NCBI RefSeq assembly: GCF_011058255.1
Contig: NZ_JAALFH010000062.1
Location: forward strand, 146,376-210,375
Source of the DNA: Thioalkalivibrio sp. XN8
GTDB lineage: Bacteria > Pseudomonadota > Gammaproteobacteria > Steroidobacterales > XN24
Direction: 5' to 3'
Length of the DNA: 64,000 nucleotides
Of the stretch, positions 33,995 through 42,391 are shown piece after piece; the first letter of the stretch is position 1; each line of letters starts with the position of its first letter. Below the pieces are notes generated by a model. The model made no database searches. It worked only from the letters and a program-made list of their open reading frames with translations, and was not told the origin of the DNA. Position numbers and translations under genes: made by a program.

Positions 33995-35832
33995 GGCCGC
34001 AGGCTGCCCGCTGGTTCGAGCTGCTGACGCCGCGGGACGAGCTGACCCGGGCGCTGGAGTGCCTGGCCGAGACCCGCGCCGTCGAGCTGCAGACCCACAG
34101 CCAGCCCGAGCAGGCGCTGGAACTGCCCGGGCTGCCCCAGGCGCTGGAGGAATACGGCGAGCTGGAACGGCGCTACGGCCACTGGTGGCCCGAGGGCGTC
34201 GTGCCGCCGGTCGAAGACGCGCTGGAGCCGGTCAGCGCCATGCAGGAGGCCCTCGAGCGGCTGCGGGCCTGGGCGCACGACGCCGAGCCGCTGATCGCCG
34301 ACGGCGAGCGCCTCGAGATCGAGGCCCGGGAGCTGGGTGAGCTCCTCGAGGCGCTGGCGGCGCCCGACGCCGCGCTGCCCGACCTGCACCGGCTGGCCGA
34401 GGCCGGCCCGGTGCTGGCGGCGCGCTTCTATCGCCTGCCGCCGCGGGCTGCGCTGCGCTCGCTGCCCCCGTCCGTGCTGACCGAGTCCTTCACCGGCGCC
34501 GACGACACGCCCTACCTGCTGGCCGTCGGCCCGCTGGCCCAGCTCGAGGCGCTGGAGCGCCAGATGCAGGCGCTCAAGGCGCGCCGTGTGCAGCTGCCGG
34601 AATGGCTGCCGGCCGACCCGGCCGCCGCGCGCGAGGCGGTGGCAGAGCGGCGCCGGGAAGTCACCAGCCGGCGCGACGAGGTCAAGGCACGGCTCGAGGC
34701 GCTGGACGACCGGCACGAGCTGAAGCGCGCCATCGGCACCATGGCGCTGATGGAATGGTTCGCCGGCCACGCCCCGTCGCTGCCGGTCACCGACCATTTC
34801 GCCTGGGTCACCGGCTGGACCAGCGACCTCGACGGCCACGAAATCAACCAGGCGCTCGACCGGGGCAAGGTGCAGCACCTGCTGCGCTACAAGGACCCGC
34901 CCGAGGGCGTGGTCTGCCCGGTGGTGCTGCACAACCCGCGCTGGGTCCGCCCCTTCGAGCTGTTCCCCGGCCTGCTCGGCACGCCGGGCGCGACCGAGGC
35001 CGACCCCAGCCGCATCCTCGCGATCCTGGCGCCGGTAATGTTCGGCTTCATGTTCGGCGACGTCGGCCAGGGCGCGGTGCTGCTGGCGCTCGGGCTGTGG
35101 CTGCGCAAGCGCGTGCCGGTGTTCGCCCTGCTGGTGCCCTACGGCGCGATGTCGATGCTGTTCGGCTTCCTGTTCGGCAGCATCTTCGCCAACGAGCACC
35201 TGATCCCCGCGCTGTGGATGCATCCCATCGAGCATCCGCAGGACATCATGGTCATCGCGCTGGGCTTCGGCGTGCTGGTCCTCACCCTGGGCCTGCTGCT
35301 CGACGCGCTCGGCGCCTTCTGGCGCCGCCTGTTCGGTTACTGGCTGGCGACCCGCGCCGGGATCCTGGTCGCTTACATGGGCATCGTCGGCGCCTTCCTC
35401 AATCCCGACCTGCTGCTGTTCACCTGGATCGGCTTCACCTGGTTCGTGCTCGGCACCGCGCTGACCTCGCACCACAACAAGCTGCTGGAGATCCCCAAGG
35501 CGCTCGGCGAGCTGGTCGAGGGCATGCTGCAGCTGCTGGTGAACACCATTTCCTTCGTGCGCGTGGGCGCCTTCGCGCTGGCGCACTCCGGCCTGTCCGC
35601 CGCCATCATGGGCATGGCGGAGGCCACCGGCGGCGGCGTCGGCTGGCTGCTGGTGATGATCCTCGGCAACGCCCTGGTGATCGCGCTCGAGGGCCTGATC
35701 GTCGGCATCCAGACCACCCGCCTCTTGCTGTTCGAATTCTTCATCCGTTTCCTTACCGCCGAGGGCCGCCAGCTCAAGCCGCTGACCGGCCCAGGCTCCG
35801 CCATCCGACCGACCGGAAGGAGTTCCTCATGA
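33985..35832 (+). CDS. V/A-type ATPase subunit I (a subunit)
   Basis: A 615-residue stator membrane subunit. The N-terminal 340 residues are cytoplasmic, mostly helical/coiled coil; the C-terminal half has about seven to eight helices beginning LAILAPVMFGFMFGDVGQGAV. The essential arginine of the ion half-channels is in the late helix (FVRVGAFALAHSGLSAAIMG). It works with the K ring to couple ion flow to rotation. ATG 33985 has GGAGG seven bases upstream; ATG 33991 is also possible. It ends with ATGA overlap into subunit K. Confidence 0.92.
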   Translation: MGMRPQAARWFELLTPRDELTRALECLAETRAVELQTHSQPEQALELPGLPQALEEYGELERRYGHWWPEGVVPPVEDALEPVSAMQEALERLRAWAHDAEPLIADGERLEIEARELGELLEALAAPDAALPDLHRLAEAGPVLAARFYRLPPRAALRSLPPSVLTESFTGADDTPYLLAVGPLAQLEALERQMQALKARRVQLPEWLPADPAAAREAVAERRREVTSRRDEVKARLEALDDRHELKRAIGTMALMEWFAGHAPSLPVTDHFAWVTGWTSDLDGHEINQALDRGKVQHLLRYKDPPEGVVCPVVLHNPRWVRPFELFPGLLGTPGATEADPSRILAILAPVMFGFMFGDVGQGAVLLALGLWLRKRVPVFALLVPYGAMSMLFGFLFGSIFANEHLIPALWMHPIEHPQDIMVIALGFGVLVLTLGLLLDALGAFWRRLFGYWLATRAGILVAYMGIVGAFLNPDLLLFTWIGFTWFVLGTALTSHHNKLLEIPKALGELVEGMLQLLVNTISFVRVGAFALAHSGLSAAIMGMAEATGGGVGWLLVMILGNALVIALEGLIVGIQTTRLLLFEFFIRFLTAEGRQLKPLTGPGSAIRPTGRSSS

Positions 35833-36197
35833 AACTCGGGATGTACCTCGTCATGGCCATGACGGCCATCGTTGTGGGGCTGGTGGCCACCGCCACCTAC
35901 CTCTTCGTCACCTCCGGCATGGCCGGGGCGCAGGAAGCCGAGGGCGCAGCCCTGGTCATCGATCCCGCGATCATGACCTGGGGCTTCATCTCCGCCGCCG
36001 CCTCGGCCGGCCTGTCGGCCGCCGCCGCGGGCTACGCCGTCGCCCAGGTCGGCAGCGCCGCGGTCGGCGCGCTGGCCGAGAAACCCGAGCTGATGGGCCG
36101 CGTGCTGGTCATGGTCGGCCTCGCCGAGGGCGTGGCCATCTACGGCCTGATCGTCGCCATCCTGATCCTGGGCAAGATCCCCGGGCTGGCAGGCTGA
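35829..36197 (+). CDS. V/A-type ATPase proteolipid subunit K
   Basis: A 122-residue ring subunit: an N-terminal helix or leader (5-29), then a two-helix hairpin with the polar loop ALAEKPELMGR and the ion-binding Glu 100 in VGLAEGVAIYGL. A single hairpin plus leader, rather than the four-helix eukaryotic/Enterococcus type. Gln 73 faces the first hairpin helix and could help coordinate Na+, but ion choice cannot be settled from this alone. A strong AAGGAG lies ahead of the ATG. Confidence 0.92.
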   Translation: MKLGMYLVMAMTAIVVGLVATATYLFVTSGMAGAQEAEGAALVIDPAIMTWGFISAAASAGLSAAAAGYAVAQVGSAAVGALAEKPELMGRVLVMVGLAEGVAIYGLIVAILILGKIPGLAG

Positions 36198-36210
36198 GGG
36201 GACTGTCCCC
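36198..36210. repeat. Family A core A15, between ATPase subunits K and F
   Basis: Single core GGGGACTGTCCCC occupying exactly the space from the K stop to the F start codon. Confidence 0.8.
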
Positions 36211-36507
36211 ATGACCAGGCCCGTGCTCATCGGCGACCGGCTGACCGCGGCGGGGTTCCGCCTCGCCGGCCTGCGCACGCTGGTGACGGAACCCGCGGAC
36301 GCGGGGCCCGTGCTGCGCGAGGCGCTGGAGCTGGGCGGGCCGGTGCTGATCACCGCCGCGCTGGCGGCGCACGTGCCGGCGGCACAACTGGAGAAGGCCA
36401 TCCTGGCGGCTGCCCCGCCGGTGGCCGTCATTCCCGATATCGCGCGCAGCCGGGAGCCCGCCGACATGGGCGCCGCGGTGCGGCGCGCGCTGGGAGTCGA
36501 GGCATGA
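36211..36507 (+). CDS. V/A-type ATPase subunit F
   Basis: A 98-residue Rossmann-like central-stalk subunit: strand VLIGDRLTAAGFRLAG, then LVTEPADAG, strand PVLITAALA and PVAVIPDI. It sits where F is expected, between K and E. The 13-base repeat core A15 (36198-36210) fills the space directly before its ATG, so the translation start region is repeat DNA; GAGGGG at its edge may act as ribosome site. The stop overlaps subunit E by four bases (ATGA). Confidence 0.85.
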   Translation: MTRPVLIGDRLTAAGFRLAGLRTLVTEPADAGPVLREALELGGPVLITAALAAHVPAAQLEKAILAAAPPVAVIPDIARSREPADMGAAVRRALGVEA

Positions 36508-37157
36508 AGGAAGGCGACGGCGGCATCGTCCGCACCCAGGCCGACGCGCTCAAGGAACTGCTCGAGCAATCGCGCGAGCAGCAATGCCGCGAGCTCAAGG
36601 AACGCGCCGCCCACGAGGCGCGCGAACTCCGGCGCCGGGCGCGGCGCCAGGGCCGCGAGCGCGTCAGCCGCGCCGCCCAGGAGGAACGGGCGCGGCTGGA
36701 GCGGGAAGTGCGGCTGGTCGAGGCGGAGATCGAGACCGAGCTGCGCCGGCGCGAGCGGCTGCGCGACCTGGCGCTGCTCGAGGCCGGCCGCGAGGTGCTG
36801 CGCGAGGCGCTGGCCGCGCGCTGGCAGGACCGCGAGCAGCGGCTGCAGTGGGCCGCGGTGACCATGCAGGAAGCCCGCTACGTGCTGTTCGGCCGCGAGT
36901 GGACGCTGGAGCACCCGGCGGACTGGGCCGACGAGGAGCGCGACGCCGCCATCCTGTACGCCCGCGAAAAGTGCGGCGCCGAGGTAACCGCCGCGCCGGC
37001 GGACGAGCTCGCCGCCGGGCTGCGCATCCGCTGCAAGGGGGCGCTGGTGGACATGAGCGTGGCGGGGCTCATGGCCCACGTGCGCGCCATCGAGGGCGCG
37101 CTGCTGGCCGAGATCAACCGCGCGGAGGCGAACGCCGCCGAGGGAGAGACATCATGA
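36504..37157 (+). CDS. V/A-type ATPase subunit E
   Basis: A 217-residue peripheral-stalk subunit: a long basic/acidic coiled coil (about 10-100, rich in RRRARRQGRE-type segments) and a compact C-terminal domain with the strand pattern GLRIRCKGALVDMSVAGL. It links subunits A/B to subunit I. The coiled coil is unusually arginine-rich. ATGA overlaps at both ends show tight translational coupling. Confidence 0.88.
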   Translation: MKEGDGGIVRTQADALKELLEQSREQQCRELKERAAHEARELRRRARRQGRERVSRAAQEERARLEREVRLVEAEIETELRRRERLRDLALLEAGREVLREALAARWQDREQRLQWAAVTMQEARYVLFGREWTLEHPADWADEERDAAILYAREKCGAEVTAAPADELAAGLRIRCKGALVDMSVAGLMAHVRAIEGALLAEINRAEANAAEGETS

Positions 37158-38908
37158 GCAAGGCCGTCATCCAGTGGATCGGCGGGCCCGTGCTGAAGGC
37201 CCGCGTGAGCTCGCCGTTCCACGTCCACGAGGCGCTGGCGGTCGGCGAGCAGCGCCTGCTCGGCGAAGTCATCCAGCTCTCCGGCGACGTCATCACCGCG
37301 CAGGTGTACGAGGACACCACGGGCCTCCGTCCCGGCGACCCGGTGACCGGCACGGGACTGCCGCTGTCGGTGGCGCTCGGTCCCGGCATCCTCGGCCACA
37401 TCTTCGACGGCCTGCTGCGGCCGCTGGGCGACGTGACCCAGCACTGGTTCAAGCCGGGCCTGGCCTCGAAACGCAGCGGGACCTTCGACTTCACGCCGTC
37501 GGTCACGGAGGGTGACGAGCTCGAGGGCGGCCAGGTGTTCGGCGAGGTCGCCGGCCCGGGCCCCGGGCGCGGCTGCCTGGTGCCGCCGAATATCTCGGGC
37601 CGGGTGGTCTCCGTCGTCGCGGCCGGCGAGTATGCCGAGGACGACGTGGTGCTGGTGCTCGAGGACAGTGAGGGGCGCGAGCGGCAGTTGTCGATGCAGC
37701 ATGACTGGCCGGTGCGCCATCCGCGCCCGTCGGCGGGACGGCTGCCGGCCGACGCGCCCATGGTCACGGGCCAGCGCATCCTCGACACCCTGTTCCCGGT
37801 CGCGCGCGGCGGGCGCGCGGCCCTGCCGGGCGGCTTCGGCACCGGCAAGACGGTGCTGCAGGAGAGCCTCGCCAAGTGGTGCGACGCCGACATCATCGTC
37901 TACGTCGGCTGCGGCGAGCGCGGCAACGAGATGGCCGAGGTGCTGGACGAGTTCCCCGAGCTGGAGGATCCGCGCACCGGCCGGCCGCTGATGGAGCGCA
38001 CGGTCATTATCGCCAACACCTCCAACATGCCGGTGGCGGCGCGCGAGGCCTCGATCTACACCGCCATCACGGTGGCCGAGTACTTCCGCGACCAGGGGCT
38101 GTCGGTGGCCCTGATGGCCGACTCGACCAGCCGCTGGGCCGAGGCGCTGCGCGAGGTGTCGGGACGGCTCGGCGAGCTGCCGGGCGAGTCGGGCTACCCG
38201 GCCTACCTGGCTTCCAGGCTGGCCGACTTCTACGAGCGCGCCGCGCGGGTGAAGACCCTGGCCGGCGGCGAGGGCTCGGTCACGGTGATCGGCGCGGTGT
38301 CGCCGCCGGCGGGCGACTTCTCCGAGCCGGTGACCAGCCATACCAAGCGCTACGTGCGCAGCTTCTGGGCGCTGGACCGCAGCCGTGCCCAGGCCCGCTT
38401 CTACCCCGCCATCCACCCGCTGACCAGTTATGCCGAGGACGTCGACACGCTCGCGCGCTGGTGGCAGCTGCAGGGCAACGCGGACTGGAAGGAGCACCGG
38501 CGGCGCCTGCTCACCCTGCTGGAGCAGCAGGCCAAGCTGGAGCGCATGGCGCGCATCGTCGGCAAGGATGCGCTGCCGGACGAGCAGCAGATGACGCTGC
38601 TGGCGGCGGACCTGATGAACGAGGGATTCCTGCGGCAGAGTTCCTTCTCCGACATCGACCGCTACTGCTCGCCCAAGCGCCAGACCGCGATGCTGCGGCT
38701 GCTGATGCAGTTCATCGACCAGGCCGAGGAAGCCGTCGCCAAGGGCATCGCCCCGGCGAAGATCGCGGCCATGCCGATCCTCCGGAAGCTGCAGCGCCTG
38801 GGCGAGGAGTTCAGCGAGGAGATGATCGAGGACAAGCCGAAGGTGGCGGCCGAGATCGGCGCCGCCTTCAACGAGCTGGAAAAGCAGGAGGCCGCCCATG
38901 CGAGCTGA
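37154..38908 (+). CDS. atpA: V/A-type ATPase catalytic subunit A
   Basis: A 584-residue catalytic subunit. N-terminal beta barrel (QWIGGPVLKARV), the bulge domain typical of A subunits (about 110-185), P-loop GGFGTGKT with Lys 232, the catalytic-glutamate region GCGERGNEMAEVL, and the MADSTSRWAEALREVSGRLGELPGESGYPAY block (named in order only). It hydrolyses or makes ATP at the A/B interface. ATG 37154 overlaps the subunit E stop (ATGA). Confidence 0.96.
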   Translation: MSKAVIQWIGGPVLKARVSSPFHVHEALAVGEQRLLGEVIQLSGDVITAQVYEDTTGLRPGDPVTGTGLPLSVALGPGILGHIFDGLLRPLGDVTQHWFKPGLASKRSGTFDFTPSVTEGDELEGGQVFGEVAGPGPGRGCLVPPNISGRVVSVVAAGEYAEDDVVLVLEDSEGRERQLSMQHDWPVRHPRPSAGRLPADAPMVTGQRILDTLFPVARGGRAALPGGFGTGKTVLQESLAKWCDADIIVYVGCGERGNEMAEVLDEFPELEDPRTGRPLMERTVIIANTSNMPVAAREASIYTAITVAEYFRDQGLSVALMADSTSRWAEALREVSGRLGELPGESGYPAYLASRLADFYERAARVKTLAGGEGSVTVIGAVSPPAGDFSEPVTSHTKRYVRSFWALDRSRAQARFYPAIHPLTSYAEDVDTLARWWQLQGNADWKEHRRRLLTLLEQQAKLERMARIVGKDALPDEQQMTLLAADLMNEGFLRQSSFSDIDRYCSPKRQTAMLRLLMQFIDQAEEAVAKGIAPAKIAAMPILRKLQRLGEEFSEEMIEDKPKVAAEIGAAFNELEKQEAAHAS

Positions 38909-40346
38909 CGTGACACTGTCCGGCGCCGCCCATCGCCTCGAGGGGCCGCTGCTGTTCGCGCGGCGCGAGGCCGACGTGGCGCTCAACGACGCGGTCGAGG
39001 TCATCGGCGACGACGGCTCGGCGCGCGTCGGGCGCGTCTCGGCGGTGGACGACGACAACATGGTGATCGAGGTGCTGGAGTCCACCACCGGACTCGGCCT
39101 CGACGCCACCCGCATCCGCATCCTGCACCGGCCGCTGGAAATGGCGGTCGGGCCCAACCTGCCCGGGCGGGTGTTCAACAGCGTCGGCATGCCGATCGAC
39201 GGCGGCCCGCCGGTGGCGGCGGCGCAGATGATGCGCATCGACGGGCTGGCGATCAATCCCGCCGCGCGCGACCTGCCGCGCGACTTCATCGAGACCTCGA
39301 TCTCTACCATCGACTTGATGAACAGCCTGGTGCGCGGCCAGAAGCTGCCGCTGTTCTCCTGCGGCGGCCTGCCGCACGACCGCCTGGCGACCCAGATCGC
39401 CCAGCGGGCGCGCCTGCGCGACGCCGAGGCCGGCGAATTCAGCGTGGTGTTCGTGGGCATCGGCGTGCCCTACGACATCGCGGCGAACTTCACCCGCGCC
39501 ATGGAAGAGTCGGGCGCGCTGGCGCATACCGTGATGTTCTTGAACCACGCCGACGAGCCGTCGACGCAGCGGCTGCTCACGCCGCGGTTCGCCTTGACCG
39601 CGGCGGAGTACCTGGCCTTCGTGGAGGGGCGGCATGTGCTGGTCGTGATGACCGACATGACGAATTACTGCGAGGCGCTGCGGGAGGTGTCCGCCAGCCA
39701 TGGCGAGATTCCGAGCCGCAAGGGTTATCCCGGCTACATGTACTCCGACCTGGCGACGATTTTCGAGCGGGCCGGCTGCATCCGCGGGCTGCAGGGGACG
39801 CTGACCCAGCTGCCGATCCTGACCATGCCCGGCGACGACATCGGGCATCCGATCCCGGATCTCACCGGCTACATCACCGAGGGCCAGATCGTGCTCGGGC
39901 GGGAGCTGGACCGCAAGGGCGTGTTCCCGCCGGTCGAGGTGCTGCCCAGCCTGTCGCGGCTGATGGATGCCGGCACCGGCAAGGGCTTCACTCACGAGGA
40001 CCACCCCGCCCTGGCCCACCAGCTGTTCGCGAGTTATGCGCGGGCGAACCGGGTGCGGGTGCTGGCGTCGGTCATGGGCGTGGAGGGGCTGCCGGAGAAC
40101 GACCGCAAGTTCCTCGAGTTCGGCGACGCCTTCGAGGAGCGCTTCGTGTCCCAGTCCGAGCCGCGCACGCTGGAGGACAGCATGGCGCTGGGCTGGGAGC
40201 TGCTGCGCGGGCTGCCGGCCGGTGAGCTGACGCGGCTTTCGAGCACCCAGCTGGCGAAGTACATCGAGGCCGGGCCCGGTCCTGGGGACAGTCCCCAGGA
40301 CCGGTCCCTGGCGGTCGCCGAGGGCGAAGAGGGCTCGGGGTACTGA
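38898..40346 (+). CDS. atpB: V/A-type ATPase subunit B
   Basis: A 482-residue non-catalytic nucleotide-binding subunit: no classical P-loop (the region reads PLFSCGGLPHDRLA), but with EVLESTTGL, RVFNSVGMPIDGG, ALREVSASHGEIPSRKGYPGYMYSDLA and PSLSRLMDAGTGKG motifs of B subunits (given in order). Repeat A16 is translated close to the C-terminus (GPGPGDSPQDRS), followed by 13 further residues before the stop, so the tail is repeat-modified. Starts inside the end of the A gene (11-base overlap). Confidence 0.95.
   Translation: MRADVTLSGAAHRLEGPLLFARREADVALNDAVEVIGDDGSARVGRVSAVDDDNMVIEVLESTTGLGLDATRIRILHRPLEMAVGPNLPGRVFNSVGMPIDGGPPVAAAQMMRIDGLAINPAARDLPRDFIETSISTIDLMNSLVRGQKLPLFSCGGLPHDRLATQIAQRARLRDAEAGEFSVVFVGIGVPYDIAANFTRAMEESGALAHTVMFLNHADEPSTQRLLTPRFALTAAEYLAFVEGRHVLVVMTDMTNYCEALREVSASHGEIPSRKGYPGYMYSDLATIFERAGCIRGLQGTLTQLPILTMPGDDIGHPIPDLTGYITEGQIVLGRELDRKGVFPPVEVLPSLSRLMDAGTGKGFTHEDHPALAHQLFASYARANRVRVLASVMGVEGLPENDRKFLEFGDAFEERFVSQSEPRTLEDSMALGWELLRGLPAGELTRLSSTQLAKYIEAGPGPGDSPQDRSLAVAEGEEGSGY
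40272..40308. repeat. Family A repeat A16, inside atpB
   Basis: GGGCCCGGTCCT, core, AGGACCGGTCCC; translated as GPGPGDSPQDRS near the C-terminus. Confidence 0.9.
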
Positions 40347-40349
40347 CGC

Positions 40350-40958
40350 ATGCCAGAGGCCGGCCTCAGTCCCAGCCGCAGCGCCTTCCTGGAACTCAAG
40401 GAAGAGCGCCAGCTGGTGCGCGAGGGCTTCGAGTTCCTCGACGAGAAGCGCGTCATCCTGGCCCAGGAAATGCTGCGCCGGCTGGCGGCGTGGAAAGCGG
40501 CGCGCGAACGCTATGACGAGCTGCACGAGCAGGCGGCGGCGGCGCTCGCCCGGGCCGTGGGGCGTCACGGCCTGGACGGCCTGGGCATCTACCCGGCGGT
40601 GCCGCTGGACGAAGCCGCGCTGCCGCTGGAGGAGATCCGGTTTCTCGGCGTCAACCTGCTGGACGGGACCTTCGAGACCGGCGACCAGGAAGAGCCGCCG
40701 CCCGCCGTCAATCCCAGTCCGGAGGCCGAGCGTTGCCGTGAGGCCTTTGCGGCGCTGGTGCCGCTGGGCTTCGAGCTGGCCGTGATGCGGGCCAGCCTGG
40801 AGCGGCTGGTGCGGGAATACATCCGCACCGAGCGGCGCGCCCGGGCGCTGGAGAACGTGGTGCTGCCGGAGATCGAGCATTCACTGCGCTTCATGGACGA
40901 GCAGCTCGAGGCCATGGACCAGGAAGAGGCTATCCGCGTCCGCAACGCGGGCCGCTGA
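40350..40958 (+). CDS. V/A-type ATPase subunit D
   Basis: A 202-residue central rotor shaft: N-terminal LSPSRSAFLELKEERQLVREGFEFLDEKR and C-terminal RRARALENVVLPEIEHSLRFMDEQLEAMDQEEAIR (named in order), the two halves of the long antiparallel coiled coil, separated by an acidic/Pro-rich tip (ETGDQEEPPPAVNPSP). Last gene of the operon; repeat A17 follows three bases after the stop. Confidence 0.94.
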   Translation: MPEAGLSPSRSAFLELKEERQLVREGFEFLDEKRVILAQEMLRRLAAWKAARERYDELHEQAAAALARAVGRHGLDGLGIYPAVPLDEAALPLEEIRFLGVNLLDGTFETGDQEEPPPAVNPSPEAERCREAFAALVPLGFELAVMRASLERLVREYIRTERRARALENVVLPEIEHSLRFMDEQLEAMDQEEAIRVRNAGR

Positions 40959-40961
40959 GCT

Positions 40962-40999
40962 GGGGACTGTCCCTAGGACATGTCCCGGGGACAGTCCCC
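40962..40999. repeat. Family A repeat A17, after the ATPase operon
   Basis: Full-length form with middle palindrome GGACATGTCC in place of GGACCGGTCC; the two-base change keeps the dyad. Confidence 0.92.
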
Positions 41000-41039
41000 A
41001 TCATGTAAGCTAGGGAATCTCTGGAAAGCGGAGCGCCCC

Positions 41040-41477
41040 ATGAGCAAGCCTGTCCTCGCCCTCGTCGCCAGCGCCATCCTCGCCGGCTGCGGCACGGTGA
41101 TCGATTTCGGGCCCGAGCCCGGGACCATCGGCGACGAAAGCTACCTGCACTTCCAGCCCGAGCTGCACGGCCCGAACGCGCCGCCGCGTGAGCCGCCGCG
41201 CGATCGCATCAGGATCGGCGGCAGCGACGAAGCCCCGGCAGCGGCCCAGCCCGCCACGCCGCAGCCTGCCGCCGCGCCTGCCCTGCCGCCTCCCCCGCCG
41301 CCGCCGGCCGTGCCGGCAGCGCCGACCTCCGAGGCCCTGTTCAACGACGCCATCCGGCGCGCAGTGGAGTCCGGCGACATCGACCGGGCACTGAAGCTGC
41401 TGGAGGAAGCGGAACGGCTCGGCTCGCCGAGCGCGCGCTCGACCTTTATCGAGGCGATCCAGTCCCGAGATAACTGA
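41040..41477 (+). CDS. Small lipoprotein with Pro/Ala-rich linker
   Basis: A 145-residue lipoprotein (lipobox LAGC, Cys 17). After FGPEPGTIGDESYLHFQPEL comes a long Pro/Ala linker (about 65-100), then a helical pair (SEALFNDAIRRAVESGDIDRALKLLEEAERL) that looks like one TPR-type unit, ending near QSRDN. GCGGAG lies before the ATG. It overlaps the end of the convergent acyltransferase by 32 bases. Role unknown; the linker suggests reach across the periplasm. Confidence 0.8.
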   Translation: MSKPVLALVASAILAGCGTVIDFGPEPGTIGDESYLHFQPELHGPNAPPREPPRDRIRIGGSDEAPAAAQPATPQPAAAPALPPPPPPPAVPAAPTSEALFNDAIRRAVESGDIDRALKLLEEAERLGSPSARSTFIEAIQSRDN

Positions 41478-42306
41478 CCGAGCGGCTCTTCAGCTCCGCG
41501 TGCATCACCTCGACCCGGTCCTGCAGGGCGCGGGCCAGGTGCTTGCGGTGGTTCGCCTCCACGGCCTGCCCGGCCTTCAGCCGGACCGTGAACCCCGGCA
41601 ACAGCACCAGCCGCCAGAGATGCGGCGGCAGCGACAGCTTGCCCCACCAGGCCAGCGCCTCGCCCGGGTCGATGCGCGGGTCGCGGGTGTCATAGACCAG
41701 CACCGCCGGATACACCGGATGGCCGTCGCGGGCCGGCAGCGTCAGCAGGCCTGAGCGGAACGGCAGGATGGCGTCGCCCGGGCCGGTCGTGCCCTCGGGG
41801 AAGAACACCACCAGGTCGCCGTCCTCGAAGGCCCGCTGCATGCCCTCGAGCGTGACGTTCGCGGCCTCCGGGCCGTGGCCGCGCTTGACGAACAGAGTCC
41901 CGGCGCACTTTGCCAGCAGCCCGATCAACGGCCAGTCCGCGACCTCGTGCTTGGACACGAAGCGGCAGCCGGTCTGGGACATGAGCACCGGGATGTCGAG
42001 GTAGCTGACGTGGTTGGTGATCAGGAACGCCGGGCCGGGCGGCAGGCCGCCGTCGGTCTCGATGCGGGCGCCGAGGAGGCGGCACAGGATCGTGGCCCAG
42101 CGGCGGGTCACCCACTGGCGGATCGCAGCGCGGCGCGACTGGCTCCAGGGCCACAGCGCCACCAGGCCCCAGGCCAGCGCGATGCCGATGGTGACGATGA
42201 ACAGCAGCGGCAGGCGCACCAGGGCGCGCAACAGGCCGAGCGGCGTCACCGGGACGCGGGCAAAGGCCGGCTCGCGGGGGGTGGTTTCCGTGCTCACGGC
42301 GCGCAT
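41446..42306 (-). CDS. 1-acylglycerol-3-phosphate-type acyltransferase (PlsC family)
   Basis: A 286-residue membrane acyltransferase: helix at about 25-48 (LLFIVTIGIALAWGLVAL), HX4D motif NHVSYLD, FPEGTT motif, and a Pro-rich strand region after it. The family transfers acyl chains to lysophospholipids or to lyso-ornithine lipid (OlsA). ATG 42306 avoids repeat A18, which an upstream extension to 42393 would translate. Divergent from the histidine kinase gene at 42392. Confidence 0.87.
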   Translation of the reverse strand: MRAVSTETTPREPAFARVPVTPLGLLRALVRLPLLFIVTIGIALAWGLVALWPWSQSRRAAIRQWVTRRWATILCRLLGARIETDGGLPPGPAFLITNHVSYLDIPVLMSQTGCRFVSKHEVADWPLIGLLAKCAGTLFVKRGHGPEAANVTLEGMQRAFEDGDLVVFFPEGTTGPGDAILPFRSGLLTLPARDGHPVYPAVLVYDTRDPRIDPGEALAWWGKLSLPPHLWRLVLLPGFTVRLKAGQAVEANHRKHLARALQDRVEVMHAELKSRSVSYLGTGSPR

Positions 42307-42336
42307 CCTGACAGCGCCGCATGGTCGCGGCAAGCC

Positions 42337-42361
42337 GGTCCCGGTCCTGGGGACAGTCCCC
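42337..42361. repeat. Family A repeat A18, divergent promoter region of plsC-like and kinase genes
   Basis: Partial middle palindrome plus core; lies 31 bases before both coding sequences. Confidence 0.85.
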
Positions 42362-42391
42362 AGGAGCGGGACAGATGTGCCAAAATGACGC

